DNA of 64,000 nt from Spirochaetota bacterium (GCA_004297825.1 SCSX01000079.1:62001-126000), one strand, 5' to 3'; positions 35,059 through 43,997 are shown, numbered from the stretch's first letter. Numbers and translations are program-made. Notes: generated by a model from the sequence alone, not told the origin.

Positions 35059-36618
35059 ATGAGTATCATATCAGCGCTCAACAACGCCTTCCTCGTGCAC
35101 TATGCCGGTGATTCATACGTAATCCAGAAAAAAGCCCGGTCCCTGTTCGTACTGCTCTCGATAATATTGGTGCTCATGGGTGTGCAGATAATCACGTACT
35201 ATTTCCTGGTACCCGGCATGTTCATTACAATCGCGACCAATACCCTCCCCGTGTTCGGCGTGGGCAGTTTCGCGCTTTTTTTGCTCCGAAAAGGGAAATA
35301 TTTCTTAGCTTCAAATATTATCGTAATTTCGGCTGCATGCCTGGAGATTCTGGCAAGCGCGTCCACAATGAATTCGGAAAATATCGCGGTCATGGCGAAT
35401 TTTATATTTTATATGATCGCGATCATCGTCGCGGCCGCCCTCTTTTGCACGAAGAGAGTGGTCTTCTTGGTTTCCATGCTGTTCATTGCGGGCAATACCC
35501 TGCTTTTTTTATGGTTTATGAATACGCTTAGCCCGGCGGCATTGGAAATGGCGAAAACGATATTGATAGACAGCGTTATCACCATCCTGATAGTCTTTTT
35601 TCTTTCCTGGCGAATAATAACCATCACCGACGGCGCGGTAAAGAGAATCGAAGAAGATGCGCATAAGGACAAAGAGCAATGCATGAAAATGCGAACGTTG
35701 CTCGAGTCGATACGGGACCATGTTCAAGGCCTTGCCACCGCATCCGAAAAGCTCGATGAGACGGCCTACCACTTTGCCGAAGGCGCGCAGAGCCAGGCCG
35801 CTTCAATCGAGCAGATATCCGTGACCATAGAGGAGATTTCGTCAGGCATGGATAACATCGCGCACGAATCAAACGGCCAGAATGAAATCCTGTCCGTGTT
35901 GTTTTTAAAACAGGATGAGCTGACGAACATGATCGGACAGACTAAAGAAGAAATATCCAGCGAGCTCGACGTTGCCGCGTCACTCTCCTCCCTGGCCGTT
36001 ACCGGAACCGATTCCCTGCACGCCATGAACAACGGCATGGAAAAGATAAAAACCAGTGTAACTGATATGTACAACGCGATTCAGATCGTCAATTCAATAT
36101 CCGATCAGATCAATCTTCTCTCACTCAACGCCACCATAGAGGCGGCCCGCGCGGGAAGCTCGGGAAGGGGATTCGCCGTGGTGGCCAGCCAGATATCGCG
36201 TCTGTCGGAAGAAACGGCGAAAAGCATACGGGATATGGATATCCTTGTAAAATCTAACGACGCCGAAATGAGAAAGGGCGAGGGAAGGGTTAATGAAGCT
36301 ATTTCCAGCCTCAGTTCAATTATTGACAAGCTGCAATCGATAATCGGGATGATAAATAAAAACGCCCAGTTGGTCGAAGGTCAATACGGGATCAACAATG
36401 AACTGAATAAAATTGCGGAGAACGTCAAACAGAGCTCCATCACGATAAAAACCGCGACAGCCGAACAAAAAAACGCGATTATGGAAACCGTGAATTCGAT
36501 GTCGCTGGTAAGCAATGAAACGCAGTCGTACTCGGAGGGCTCGGATATGCTTTTCACCCATTCCCGGGCGGTGAGGTCCATGGCAGAATCGCTCAAAGTC
36601 AAGGTGAATGAATATTAA
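35059..36618 (+). CDS. Methyl-accepting chemotaxis-like signalling protein with polytopic membrane sensor
   Basis: 519 aa. Residues about 30-195 contain six hydrophobic helices without a large periplasmic loop; a coiled-coil cytoplasmic region follows with a recognisable signalling tip, NLLSLNATIEAARAGSSGRG, then FAVVASQISRLSEETAKS. The tip deviates from LALNAAIEAARAGE but keeps the E/A/R core. ATG 35059 has GGAGGT eight bases upstream. It follows the uncharacterised gene by 41 bases, so it may be co-transcribed with the catabolic cluster and link substrate or energy state to motility. No HAMP domain is evident. Confidence 0.87.
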   Translation: MSIISALNNAFLVHYAGDSYVIQKKARSLFVLLSIILVLMGVQIITYYFLVPGMFITIATNTLPVFGVGSFALFLLRKGKYFLASNIIVISAACLEILASASTMNSENIAVMANFIFYMIAIIVAAALFCTKRVVFLVSMLFIAGNTLLFLWFMNTLSPAALEMAKTILIDSVITILIVFFLSWRIITITDGAVKRIEEDAHKDKEQCMKMRTLLESIRDHVQGLATASEKLDETAYHFAEGAQSQAASIEQISVTIEEISSGMDNIAHESNGQNEILSVLFLKQDELTNMIGQTKEEISSELDVAASLSSLAVTGTDSLHAMNNGMEKIKTSVTDMYNAIQIVNSISDQINLLSLNATIEAARAGSSGRGFAVVASQISRLSEETAKSIRDMDILVKSNDAEMRKGEGRVNEAISSLSSIIDKLQSIIGMINKNAQLVEGQYGINNELNKIAENVKQSSITIKTATAEQKNAIMETVNSMSLVSNETQSYSEGSDMLFTHSRAVRSMAESLKVKVNEY

Positions 36619-36635
36619 CACGCCTCTAAATAGTA

Positions 36636-36664
36636 TTGACAAAATGCAATTCATTATGATAATA
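36636..36664 (+). promoter_or_regulatory. Sigma-70-like promoter for the UxaA/SuyAB-type operon
   Basis: TTGACA, 17 bases, ATAATA, in an AT-rich gap 46-74 bases upstream of the next gene. The start codon has GGAGG upstream. Confidence 0.6.
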
Positions 36665-36709
36665 CTATACACCGTATGACAATAGCATACATGAGTACCG
36701 GAGGCAGCC

Positions 36710-36988
36710 ATGAAACCCAACGTGGTGATCATCAATCCCGCCGATAACGTCGCGATCTCACTCGAAGACATCGCCCAGGGCGCGCCCGTTTCGCTCCCGG
36801 ACTCGAGCGAATTTACCGCGGCGGCAGCGATCCCGTACAGCCACAAGGTCGCGCTCAGGGACTTCGCCCCCGGTGACGAGATACGTAAATACGGCGAGGT
36901 GATAGGACGCGCGAAGGGCCCAATCCGGAAGGGGGATTGGATCCACGGGCACAACATCGTGGTCGGGGACGCGGAGGCGGCGCAATGA
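36710..36988 (+). CDS. UxaA/SuyA-type small lyase subunit (SAF domain)
   Basis: 92-aa single SAF domain: PYSHKVALRDFAPGDEIRKYG and PIRKGDWIHGHN are the conserved strands. In fused altronate and galactarate dehydratases this domain is the N-terminal part; as a separate about 90-aa protein it resembles sulfolactate sulfo-lyase subunit SuyA. Its stop overlaps the large-subunit start (ATGA), so the two are made in step. Iron-dependent beta-elimination on a 2-hydroxy acid is the expected chemistry. Confidence 0.85.
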   Translation: MKPNVVIINPADNVAISLEDIAQGAPVSLPDSSEFTAAAAIPYSHKVALRDFAPGDEIRKYGEVIGRAKGPIRKGDWIHGHNIVVGDAEAAQ

Positions 36989-38145
36989 ATACATTCATGG
37001 GCTTCGAGCGGCAGGACGGCTCCGTGGGCGTCCGCAATTACGTGGCAGTGCTCCCCTCGGTGGCGTGCGCCAACGGGGTCGCGGCCGCGATCTCACGCGG
37101 GGTGCCGGAGGCGGTGCCGCTCTACCACGGGCATGGCTGCGGGCGCGCCGGCGCCGATCTTGAAATACATCAGCGCACCCTCGCGAACATCGCAAAAAAT
37201 CCCAATGTGGCCGCGGTGCTCGTCGTGGGACTGGGCTGCGAGGTCATAAGCGCCGCGGCCCTCACGCTCCTCACCTCGCTCGCGAAGAAGCCGGTGGAAA
37301 ATATCGTCATCCAGAACGAGGGCGGATCGCGCAGGGCGGCCGAGAAGGGGATCGGGATCGTGAGACGCATGCTCGCCGACGCCGCGCACCTGGACCGCAG
37401 GGAGTTTCCCGTGAGCGCGCTCCGGGTGGGACTCGAATGCGGGGGGTCCGATGCGTTCTCCGGCGTGACCGCGAACCCCGGCGTGGGAATCGTCGCCGAC
37501 TGGCTCGTGGCGCAGGGGGGCACCGTGGTCCTCACCGAGACGACCGAGATGATCGGAACGGGAAACATCCTCGCCCGCAGGGCGAAGTCCCCGGAGGTCG
37601 CGCGCGCGATCGTCGAGCGCATCGATGCAGCCGAAAAACGAACGCACGAATTGTTGGGACCCATGGCCTCGTACGTGATCGCGCCAGGGAACATGGACGG
37701 GGGAATGAGCTCCATCCAGGAAAAGTCCCTGGGCTGCATCGTCAAGGCGGGCGGGAGCACGATCAGCCAGGTGGTGAACTACGCCGAGCCCCCGGCGGAG
37801 AAGGGCCTCGTCATCATGGACGGGCCCGGCTACGACATCGAATCCATGGCGGGCGTCGCGGCCGCGGGTTGCCAGGTCATGCTCTTCACGACGGGCCGTG
37901 GGAACCCTATAGGCTTCCCCGTGGTGCCGGTCATCAAGATCGCGAGCACCTCCCGGCTTTTCCGGAGCATGGAGGACGACATGGACGTAAACGCGGGGGC
38001 GGTGCTGGAGGGGAAGGGCCTGGACAAGGTGGCGGACGAGATCCGCGGGCTCCTGGTGCGCGTCGCTTCGGGCGAACAGACCAAGGCGGAGATCAACCGC
38101 CAGGACGGCATAATCTGTCCCTGGACGATGCACTCGTCGTTCTAG
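36985..38145 (+). CDS. UxaA/SuyB-type large lyase subunit
   Basis: 386-aa altronate/galactarate dehydratase-type catalytic domain: GFERQDGSVGVRNYVAVLPS at the start, HGHGCGRAG, GLGCEV, LECGGSDAFSG and GNMDGGMSSIQEKSLG follow in the usual order. ATG 36985 with GGAGG upstream. With its separate SAF subunit and a downstream 2-hydroxyacid dehydrogenase, a sulfolactate-type elimination is possible. Altronate, galactarate or a related hydroxy acid remain alternatives; no sulfite-export or sugar-acid genes are adjacent. Confidence 0.87.
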   Translation: MNTFMGFERQDGSVGVRNYVAVLPSVACANGVAAAISRGVPEAVPLYHGHGCGRAGADLEIHQRTLANIAKNPNVAAVLVVGLGCEVISAAALTLLTSLAKKPVENIVIQNEGGSRRAAEKGIGIVRRMLADAAHLDRREFPVSALRVGLECGGSDAFSGVTANPGVGIVADWLVAQGGTVVLTETTEMIGTGNILARRAKSPEVARAIVERIDAAEKRTHELLGPMASYVIAPGNMDGGMSSIQEKSLGCIVKAGGSTISQVVNYAEPPAEKGLVIMDGPGYDIESMAGVAAAGCQVMLFTTGRGNPIGFPVVPVIKIASTSRLFRSMEDDMDVNAGAVLEGKGLDKVADEIRGLLVRVASGEQTKAEINRQDGIICPWTMHSSF

Positions 38146-38198
38146 GACGGGCAATTTCGTATAACGAGCTGAATGCGATCGCACGCGAGGAGGAACAC

Positions 38199-39185
38199 GT
38201 GAAAAAGAAAATAGTGTCCATGTCGCCGCTGCCCCCGGACATACTCAGGATGCTCATAGAGGGCGCCGGAGTATCGGTCCCCGACGACTTCGAGATAATC
38301 AACGCCAACCCGCTCGAGGGTGACGCGCTCATCGATGCCGTCCGCGAGGCCGACGTCATCATGGGCGACTACACCTTCAACAAGAGAATAACCCCTGAGA
38401 TCGCGCGCGCCGCGAAGAGGGTCAAGCTCATCCAGCAGCCCAGCGTGGGGTACCAGAACATCGACGTCGACGCGTGCACCGCGCGGGGAATCCCGGTGGC
38501 GAACACGGCGGGGGCGAATACCGTGAGCGTGGCGGAACACACGATCGCCGCGGGGCTGTGTTTACTCAAGAAATTTCTACCGGCGGCGCGTTCCACCGCC
38601 GCGGGCGGCTGGGTGCAGATGGACCTGGGCGGGGGAGAGATCGAGGGAAAGACGTGGGGCCTCGTGGGCATGGGCAGGATCGGCAGGGCGGTCGCCCTGA
38701 GACTCATCCCGTTTGGCGTGAGCGTCATGTATTTCGATACCGCGCGGCTGAATCCGGACGATGAAAAGACATACCGGTGCGCCTACGCCCCGCTCGACGA
38801 GCTCTTTAAAAGCGCCGATATACTAAGCCTCCATTGTCCGCTCACCCCCGACACCGCGGGACTGGTAAACGAGGCGCGGATCTCCACGATGAAACCCGCT
38901 GCCCTGATCATCAACGTGGCCCGCGGTGAGGTGCTCGACGAGGCCGCGCTGGCGCGCGCCCTCGCGGAAAAGCGTATCGGTGGCGCAGCCGTGGACGTCT
39001 TTTCCCGCGAGCCCATAGAATCCGGAAACCCGCTCCTGGGACTTTCCGACGCGAACCTGCTCCTCACGCCGCACGTTGCCGGGGTCACCGGGGAGGCGCG
39101 CATGCGGATAATATCGGTCGCGGTCGGGAACATCATCCGGGTCCTGAACGGCGGGAAACCGGAGCTGCTGGTGAACGAGGTCTGA
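38199..39185 (+). CDS. D-isomer-specific 2-hydroxyacid dehydrogenase
   Basis: 328 aa. NAD loop GLVGMGRIGRAVALRL (about 150-165), catalytic Arg in NVARGEVLDE, Glu in FSREPIE and His in LLTPHVAG are intact. Start GTG 38199 has GAGGAGGA upstream; an apparent longer reading frame into the previous gene is not used. SlcC-type (S)-sulfolactate dehydrogenases and phosphoglycerate-, lactate- and glyoxylate-type enzymes all share this fold. Placement directly behind the UxaA/SuyAB-like pair suggests it interconverts the lyase substrate and its 2-oxo acid. Confidence 0.9.
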   Translation: MKKKIVSMSPLPPDILRMLIEGAGVSVPDDFEIINANPLEGDALIDAVREADVIMGDYTFNKRITPEIARAAKRVKLIQQPSVGYQNIDVDACTARGIPVANTAGANTVSVAEHTIAAGLCLLKKFLPAARSTAAGGWVQMDLGGGEIEGKTWGLVGMGRIGRAVALRLIPFGVSVMYFDTARLNPDDEKTYRCAYAPLDELFKSADILSLHCPLTPDTAGLVNEARISTMKPAALIINVARGEVLDEAALARALAEKRIGGAAVDVFSREPIESGNPLLGLSDANLLLTPHVAGVTGEARMRIISVAVGNIIRVLNGGKPELLVNEV

Positions 39186-39222
39186 GTTTTTCCCGCCCCA
39201 ATCTCCGTTATGCGAAATCTAA

Positions 39223-39251
39223 TTGATACGGGCATATTCAAATAATGCTAT
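39223..39251 (+). promoter_or_regulatory. Possible sigma-70 promoter for the small exported protein
   Basis: TTGATA, 17 bases, TGCTAT, about 150 bases upstream of the coding start. The 213-base gap holds no other feature. Confidence 0.35.
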
Positions 39252-39398
39252 ACAGTATCGGCATTACATGCGTTAACCGTTCCAAATGAAAAAAGTTCTC
39301 ACCGGATGATTAAATGGTTGTAAATTATAAATCATGTGCCGAATGCTTCCCTATCCATGGACTTTCATGGAAATTCATCTCAATGCAGGAGTCTGAAT

Positions 39399-39695
39399 AT
39401 GAAGAAGTATGCAGTAATGGCGTGCGTCGCAGTGTTCCTATTCGCAGTCGCCTCGTCGTCGTTCGCAGCCGCAGCGGCAGCGCAAAAAACCGCAACGGGT
39501 AACGTTACGGCAGTGAGCGCGAGCTCGATCACCGTAAAGACGACCGCGGGCGACGTCGTGTGCACCATCGTCACCGCCACGAAAGTGACCGGGAAAAAGA
39601 CGGTTGCCGAGATAAAGACGGGCGACAAGGCATTGGTAACCTATAAAGTCGACGCCGGCAAAAACGTCGCGGATTCGATCGACATAGGTAAATAG
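39399..39695 (+). CDS. Small exported protein, DUF5666-like
   Basis: 98-aa precursor with an Ala-rich signal peptide (MKKYAVMACVAVFLFAVASS, cleavage near AAA-AQ). The mature about 70 residues form one beta-barrel-like unit: TGNVTAVSASSITVKTTAGD ... AEIKTGDKALVTYKV. This resembles DUF5666-type OB-like repeats found in secreted proteins. ATG 39399 is selected for the CAGGAG site. Function unknown. Confidence 0.7.
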   Translation: MKKYAVMACVAVFLFAVASSSFAAAAAAQKTATGNVTAVSASSITVKTTAGDVVCTIVTATKVTGKKTVAEIKTGDKALVTYKVDAGKNVADSIDIGK

Positions 39696-39742
39696 TGAAT
39701 TCTCCTGGAGGCGTACTGCGAACGCGCGCTTCCAGGAATTCA
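39696..39742. terminator. Imperfect inverted repeat after the small exported protein gene
   Basis: TGAATTC(T)CCTGGA.GCG pairs with CGC.TCCAGGAATTCA with one bulge and one mismatch, right after the stop codon. Loop about 13 bases. No T-run. Confidence 0.4.
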
Positions 39743-39863
39743 ATCAGCGAAACGATTCCTTCCCGTATGTATTCACCCTTTCCCCGGAAAAAATATTTTT
39801 TCAGCCGATGCCAATAACTAATTTCCGGCACGGTGCCTGGTCGGAAAATCGGGAGGATTAAAC

Positions 39864-40532
39864 GTGGATAACAGTCCTTATTTTACCTGGTTTACAGTTG
39901 CGATTACCGTCATCCTGTCGCTTCCCGCGCTGTTTTCACCCGCGCTCCTCGAGCGGATGCTTTTTATAACCGGAAAAATCCGCTTCGACGGCCAGTGGTA
40001 CCGCCTGGTATCGCCGCTCTTCGTGCACCTGGATTATTTCCATCTGTTTTTCAACATGTACAGCTTCTTCCTGTTCGGGTCCGCACTGGAATCGCGCCTG
40101 GGCGCGGGGGCGAGCGCGGCGATCTACTTCGCGAGCGGGGTAGCCGCGAACGCGGTGCTCCTGCTCCTTAAAAGGAACGAATATGAATACCGCATGGGAG
40201 GTGCGTCGGGCGCGGTCACGGCGGTGATCTTCGCGAGCGCCTTCGTGATGCCGGAAAGCTCCGTGCTCGTCTTTCCCGTTCCCGTCCCGATCCCCGCGCT
40301 CGGATACGCCGTGCTCTTCGTCTTCATCTCGCTTTTCGCGATGCGAAGGAGCGCGGACGGCGTATGCCACGAGGCGCACCTGGCCGGGGGCTTCTTCGGT
40401 ATTGTCCTGACGCTCGTGTTCATCCCGCGCGCGATTCTCGCCAGCCCGCTCTACGCGGCGGGCATCGTCGCGGGAATCGTGCTCGTGTTCATCGTCCTCG
40501 CGAAGTACCCGGCGCTGCTTGGGCGTGCGTAA
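39864..40532 (+). CDS. Rhomboid-family intramembrane serine protease
   Basis: 222-aa polytopic protein with six to seven TM helices. Conserved features: WYRLVSPLFVHLDYFHLFFNM (entry helix and His), catalytic Ser in MGGASGAVTAV and catalytic His in CHEAHLAGGFFG. GTG 39864 has GGGAGG upstream. It cleaves membrane-anchored substrates within the bilayer. No substrate or partner gene is evident nearby; the small exported protein upstream may be coincidental. Confidence 0.85.
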   Translation: MDNSPYFTWFTVAITVILSLPALFSPALLERMLFITGKIRFDGQWYRLVSPLFVHLDYFHLFFNMYSFFLFGSALESRLGAGASAAIYFASGVAANAVLLLLKRNEYEYRMGGASGAVTAVIFASAFVMPESSVLVFPVPVPIPALGYAVLFVFISLFAMRRSADGVCHEAHLAGGFFGIVLTLVFIPRAILASPLYAAGIVAGIVLVFIVLAKYPALLGRA

Positions 40533-40534
40533 CG

Positions 40535-40593
40535 GCAACGGCAACGGAATGGAGATGAGGAGATAAAAGATAACGGCGATGAAGGAGATGAGG
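40535..40593 (+). repeat. Dispersed purine-rich intergenic repeat, copy C
   Basis: GGCAACGGCAACGGAA followed by GGAGATGAGGAGATAAAAGA and TAACGGCGATGAAGGAGATGAG. Close match to copy D (46604-46662). Begins right after the rhomboid stop and ahead of the restriction island; copy D lies just after the island's last gene. Confidence 0.6.
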
Positions 40594-40672
40594 GATTGGT
40601 TTGCAGCTTCATAAACATCTTGACTTCCCGTCGGCGTTTGTTTCAATTCTTTCATTGCAACCGCAATGAGAG

Positions 40673-41341
40673 ATGCTTCGTCCCGTGAACTATGTTAAAT
40701 CCAAACAACGCGTCGCCGACCACGGAGAGGTGTTCACCCCCGCATGGATGGTCGAGGCAATGCTCGATTTGGTGAAGGAAGAGACCGAACGTATTGATTC
40801 CCGTTTTCTCGAGCCGGCGTGCGGCAGCGGCAACTTCCTCGTGCGGATACTGCGCCGCAAGCTGACCGCCGTGGAACTCAAGTACGGCAAATCCGAGTTC
40901 GAGCGCCGGCACTATGCGTTGCTGGCGCTCATGTGCATCTACGGCATCGAATTACTGCCGGACAACATCACCGATTGCCGCGCAAACCTGCTCGACGTCT
41001 TCGCCGGGTGCCTGAATCTGGATGAAACGGACGAACTGTATCGAGCCGCGTCTTATGTTCTGTCGCAGAACCTCGTTCACGGCGACGCCCTGAGGATGCG
41101 AACCCAAGACGATCAGGCGATTACCTTTGCTGAGTGGGGATACCTGGGCAAGGGCAAATTCCAGCGGCGCGACTTTCGTCTCGACACTTTGACCATGTCG
41201 TCAACCTTCAGCGCGGAGGACTCGCTCTTCGCCAGCCTTGGGAAGCATGAGCTTTTCACGCCAACGAAGGAATACCCGCCCGCGACGGTGAGCGATCTGG
41301 CAGCCGCCGCGCGCGGGGAAGCCCAGAAGGAGGCCGAATGA
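40673..41341 (+). CDS. DNA methyltransferase-fold protein, first of two in the restriction island
   Basis: 222 aa. Motif I FLEPACGSGNFLVRIL (Glu47-Phe55) and the upstream region VFTPAWMVEAMLDLV are typical of N6-adenine methyltransferases, but no (N/D)PP(Y/F) catalytic motif follows before the stop. The C-terminal tail (DLAAAARGEAQKEAE) is charged and disordered-looking. Stop overlaps the next gene by four bases (ATGA). It may bind SAM and act together with the next protein, which has NPPY but a degraded motif I. Confidence 0.82.
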   Translation: MLRPVNYVKSKQRVADHGEVFTPAWMVEAMLDLVKEETERIDSRFLEPACGSGNFLVRILRRKLTAVELKYGKSEFERRHYALLALMCIYGIELLPDNITDCRANLLDVFAGCLNLDETDELYRAASYVLSQNLVHGDALRMRTQDDQAITFAEWGYLGKGKFQRRDFRLDTLTMSSTFSAEDSLFASLGKHELFTPTKEYPPATVSDLAAAARGEAQKEAE

Positions 41342-42945
41342 GCTCCCAGGCAGGTTTTGCGCTGCGCGGCCGGAACCCGGACGTGCTCACGTGCATCGCC
41401 AACCTCTCAAATGACGAAGTCTTCACGCCTCCCGAGTTTGCGAACCGGATGCTGGACACGCTGGCCGACGCGTGGGCGGCCGCCCACAACGGCGCAGACC
41501 TCTGGGCAGATAGTTCTGTGCGGTTCCTAGACCCCTGCACGAAGTCGGGCGTCTTCCTTCGTGAAATCACCAGCCGCCTCACCAAGGGCCTGGCCGGCGA
41601 GATGCCGGACCTTGAGCGACGCGTCAATCACATCCTGACGACGCAGGTGTTCGGCATTGGTATCACGCACCTCACGAGCCTGCTTGCGCGGCGCAGTCTG
41701 TATTGCTCAAAGCACGCGAAAGGTACGCACTCCATTGCCAAGTCGTTTGCCGGCGACGATGGAAACATCTGGTTTGATCGGATGGAGCATACGTGGGTGG
41801 ATGGCAGGTGCGTATTTTGTGGCGCGAGCCAGAAGGCGCTTGATCGAGGCGAAGGATTTGAGTCGCACGCCTATGCGTTTATTCACACCCGCGACATCAA
41901 ATTTAGAGTAACAGAGTTGTTCGGAGGCGATATGCAGTTCGATGTGATCATCGGGAATCCGCCGTATCAGTTGGACGATGGCGGTTACGGCACGAGCGCG
42001 GCGCCGATATACCAGTTGTTTGTGGAAAAGGCGCTCGACCTCGACCCGCGCTTTGCGGTCTTTGTGACGCCATCGCGCTGGATGGCCGGGGGCAAGGGAC
42101 TTGACAAGTACCGGGAACGGATGCTTTCTGACAAGCGCCTGCGGGATATTGTAGACTACCCGAAGCTTTATGAGGGTTTTCCGGGTGTGAAGATTCGAGG
42201 CGGCATCTCTTACTTCCTATGGGTCCGTGACTATAACGGGCCATGCGCGGTGCAAACTATCTGGGATGGGCTGCCGACCGGCCCCGCCATTGCGCGCTAC
42301 CTCGATGCATACGACATTCTAGTGCGACGGAATGAGGCAGTGCCAATTTTGGAGAAGGTTAGGGCGAAGGGTGAACCGACCCTAGCCTCGCGTGTTTCCA
42401 GCAGAAAGCCGTTTGGTCTTCCCACCAACTTCAAGGGCAAGTCATCCGCATCGGGCTTAAGCAAGCCAGTTCGTCTCTTTGAGAATCAGCGCGTCGGATG
42501 GATCGCCAGCGAAAACATCACCATTAATCCCACATGGATTGATGCGTGGAAGGTGCTTATGACAGCGGTCCAGGGCACGAGTGCGGCAGTCGAGAATAAA
42601 TTTCTAAGCAAACCAATCATTGCAGAGCCTGGAACTGCGTGTACAGAGACATACCTGGTGGCCGGTCGTTTTGATACAGAGGTGGAAGCTCGGAATTACG
42701 CACGATATCTCCGAACACGTTTCGTGCGCTTCCTTGTATCACTCCGAAAATCCACACAACACGCCACTCGCGACGTTTATTCTTTTGTGCCGGATTTGTC
42801 CCTTGACCAGGAATGGACAGACGCTAAACTCTACAAGCGGTATGGACTTACCAAGGAGGAGATAAATTTCATCGAGTCACAAGTAGCTGAACACGACGAT
42901 GCAGCGCCCGATGAAACCGTCGCTGATGAAGGCGATAATGAATAA
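41338..42945 (+). CDS. Eco57I-type modification methyltransferase (NPPY-containing)
   Basis: 535 aa. Catalytic motif IV is NPPY at residues 207-210 in DVIIGNPPYQLDDGG; the motif I position reads RFLDPCTKSGVFLREI, lacking the Gly-x-Gly of normal SAM loops. A CxxC-type insert (YCSKHAKG ... CVFCGAS, about 120-165) could bind zinc. The C-terminal region (about 300-500) resembles a target-recognition domain (VGWIASENITINP and later). Codon use in about 42300-42900 is visibly more AT-rich than the surroundings. Translationally coupled to the first methyltransferase-fold gene. Confidence 0.87.
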   Translation: MSSQAGFALRGRNPDVLTCIANLSNDEVFTPPEFANRMLDTLADAWAAAHNGADLWADSSVRFLDPCTKSGVFLREITSRLTKGLAGEMPDLERRVNHILTTQVFGIGITHLTSLLARRSLYCSKHAKGTHSIAKSFAGDDGNIWFDRMEHTWVDGRCVFCGASQKALDRGEGFESHAYAFIHTRDIKFRVTELFGGDMQFDVIIGNPPYQLDDGGYGTSAAPIYQLFVEKALDLDPRFAVFVTPSRWMAGGKGLDKYRERMLSDKRLRDIVDYPKLYEGFPGVKIRGGISYFLWVRDYNGPCAVQTIWDGLPTGPAIARYLDAYDILVRRNEAVPILEKVRAKGEPTLASRVSSRKPFGLPTNFKGKSSASGLSKPVRLFENQRVGWIASENITINPTWIDAWKVLMTAVQGTSAAVENKFLSKPIIAEPGTACTETYLVAGRFDTEVEARNYARYLRTRFVRFLVSLRKSTQHATRDVYSFVPDLSLDQEWTDAKLYKRYGLTKEEINFIESQVAEHDDAAPDETVADEGDNE

Positions 42946-42986
42946 GCCCATCAAAAAAATCCCCGCCCCAAGCCGGAAGCCCGCCC

Positions 42987-43993
42987 GTGACGCCGCTTGA
43001 GAAGTTCTACACGGAAGACCCCGGGTGGCACGAAAAGATCGGCGGCATTCACGCCCTGATCGAGCGTGTCAAGATCAGCGAGGAACATTCCGGTGACGTT
43101 CTGCATCTGCGCAAGCGGAGTCGCATTCTCTCGATTCATTCCTCCACCGCCATCGAGGGCAACCGGCTCAACCTGGGCCAGGTGACCGACATAATCAACG
43201 GCAAGCCCGTCTGGGGGCCGCCCGAGGACATCAAAGAGGTGCAGAACGCCTGGAATGCCTACAACGAAATGACCGGCTATGACCCCTGGACGGCGGGCGA
43301 CCTGCTACGGGCCCACGCGCACCTGACCGACGCCCTCATCGGGGAGTCGGGCCGGTTCCGCACGGTCGGCGTGGCCGTCGTGCGCGGCGACGGCGTGGTG
43401 ATGCACCGCGGCTCCCCGGCGGAACAGGTCCCTGCCCTGGTCGAACAGCTCCTGTACTGGGGGAAGACCGGCGAAGCGCATCCACTCATCAAGAGTTCCG
43501 CCGTCCATTACATGCTGGAATACATCCATCCCTTCCGTGACGGCAACGGCAGAATCGGGCGGCTATGGCAGACTCTGATTCTTTCCAAATGGAATCCGCT
43601 GTTCGCCTGGATGCCGGTAGAAACCCTTATCCATCACAACCAGGCGCTTTACTATCAAGCGCTGCAGGATTCGCACGCCGGCACTGTGGATTGCCGTCCG
43701 TTCATCGACTTCATGCTCGATGCAATCAGCAATTCGTTGTACAGGTATATTGACGCGGCAACGGAAACGGCGCTTGATGTCGGTGAAAATGACGGTGTAA
43801 ATGTCGGTGTAAATGATCAAATTTTGGAGCTTTTACGGCAAGAACCCCGATTGACGGCCAGGGAATTGGCCACATTGCTCAATAAAACCACTCGCACGAT
43901 CGAACGCCGTCTCAAGATGCTTCGCGAACAGGGCCGCGTACAACGAGTAGGTTCCGACAAGGCCGGCCACTGGGAAATCATCGAGAGGCCGTC

Positions 43994-43997
<4 letters not shown>
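42987..43997 (+). CDS. Fic-domain protein with winged-helix C-terminus
   Basis: 336 aa. Fic core HPFRDGNGRIGR with catalytic His181; inhibitory helix motif STAIEGNR with Glu57, which places it among class II self-inhibited Fic proteins that AMPylate targets. The C-terminus (about 275-336) is a DeoR/ArsR-like winged helix (LTARELATLLNKTTRTIERR). The link contains a 12-base repeat giving GENDGVNVGVN. GTG 42987 start. Lying between modification and restriction genes, it may regulate the system or act as a toxin. Confidence 0.9.
43779..43814 (+). repeat. 12-bp tandem repeat inside the fic gene
   Basis: Three units of (G)(T/A)CGGTG(T/A)AAAT encode V/D-G-E/V-N repeats between the Fic domain and the winged helix. 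Length changes by 12 bases would stay in frame. Confidence 0.7.

Noticed and set aside
37437-38198. Extended 5' frame of the hydroxyacid dehydrogenase
   Set aside because: Overlaps the lyase gene in another frame with Arg/Gly-rich nonsense translation; GTG 38199 has a strong ribosome site.
40673-42945. Frameshift splitting one methyltransferase into two genes
   Set aside because: Both proteins have their own start, ATGA coupling and a separate N-terminal FTP-type region (VFTPAWM and VFTPPEF), so they are two paralogous chains rather than one broken gene.
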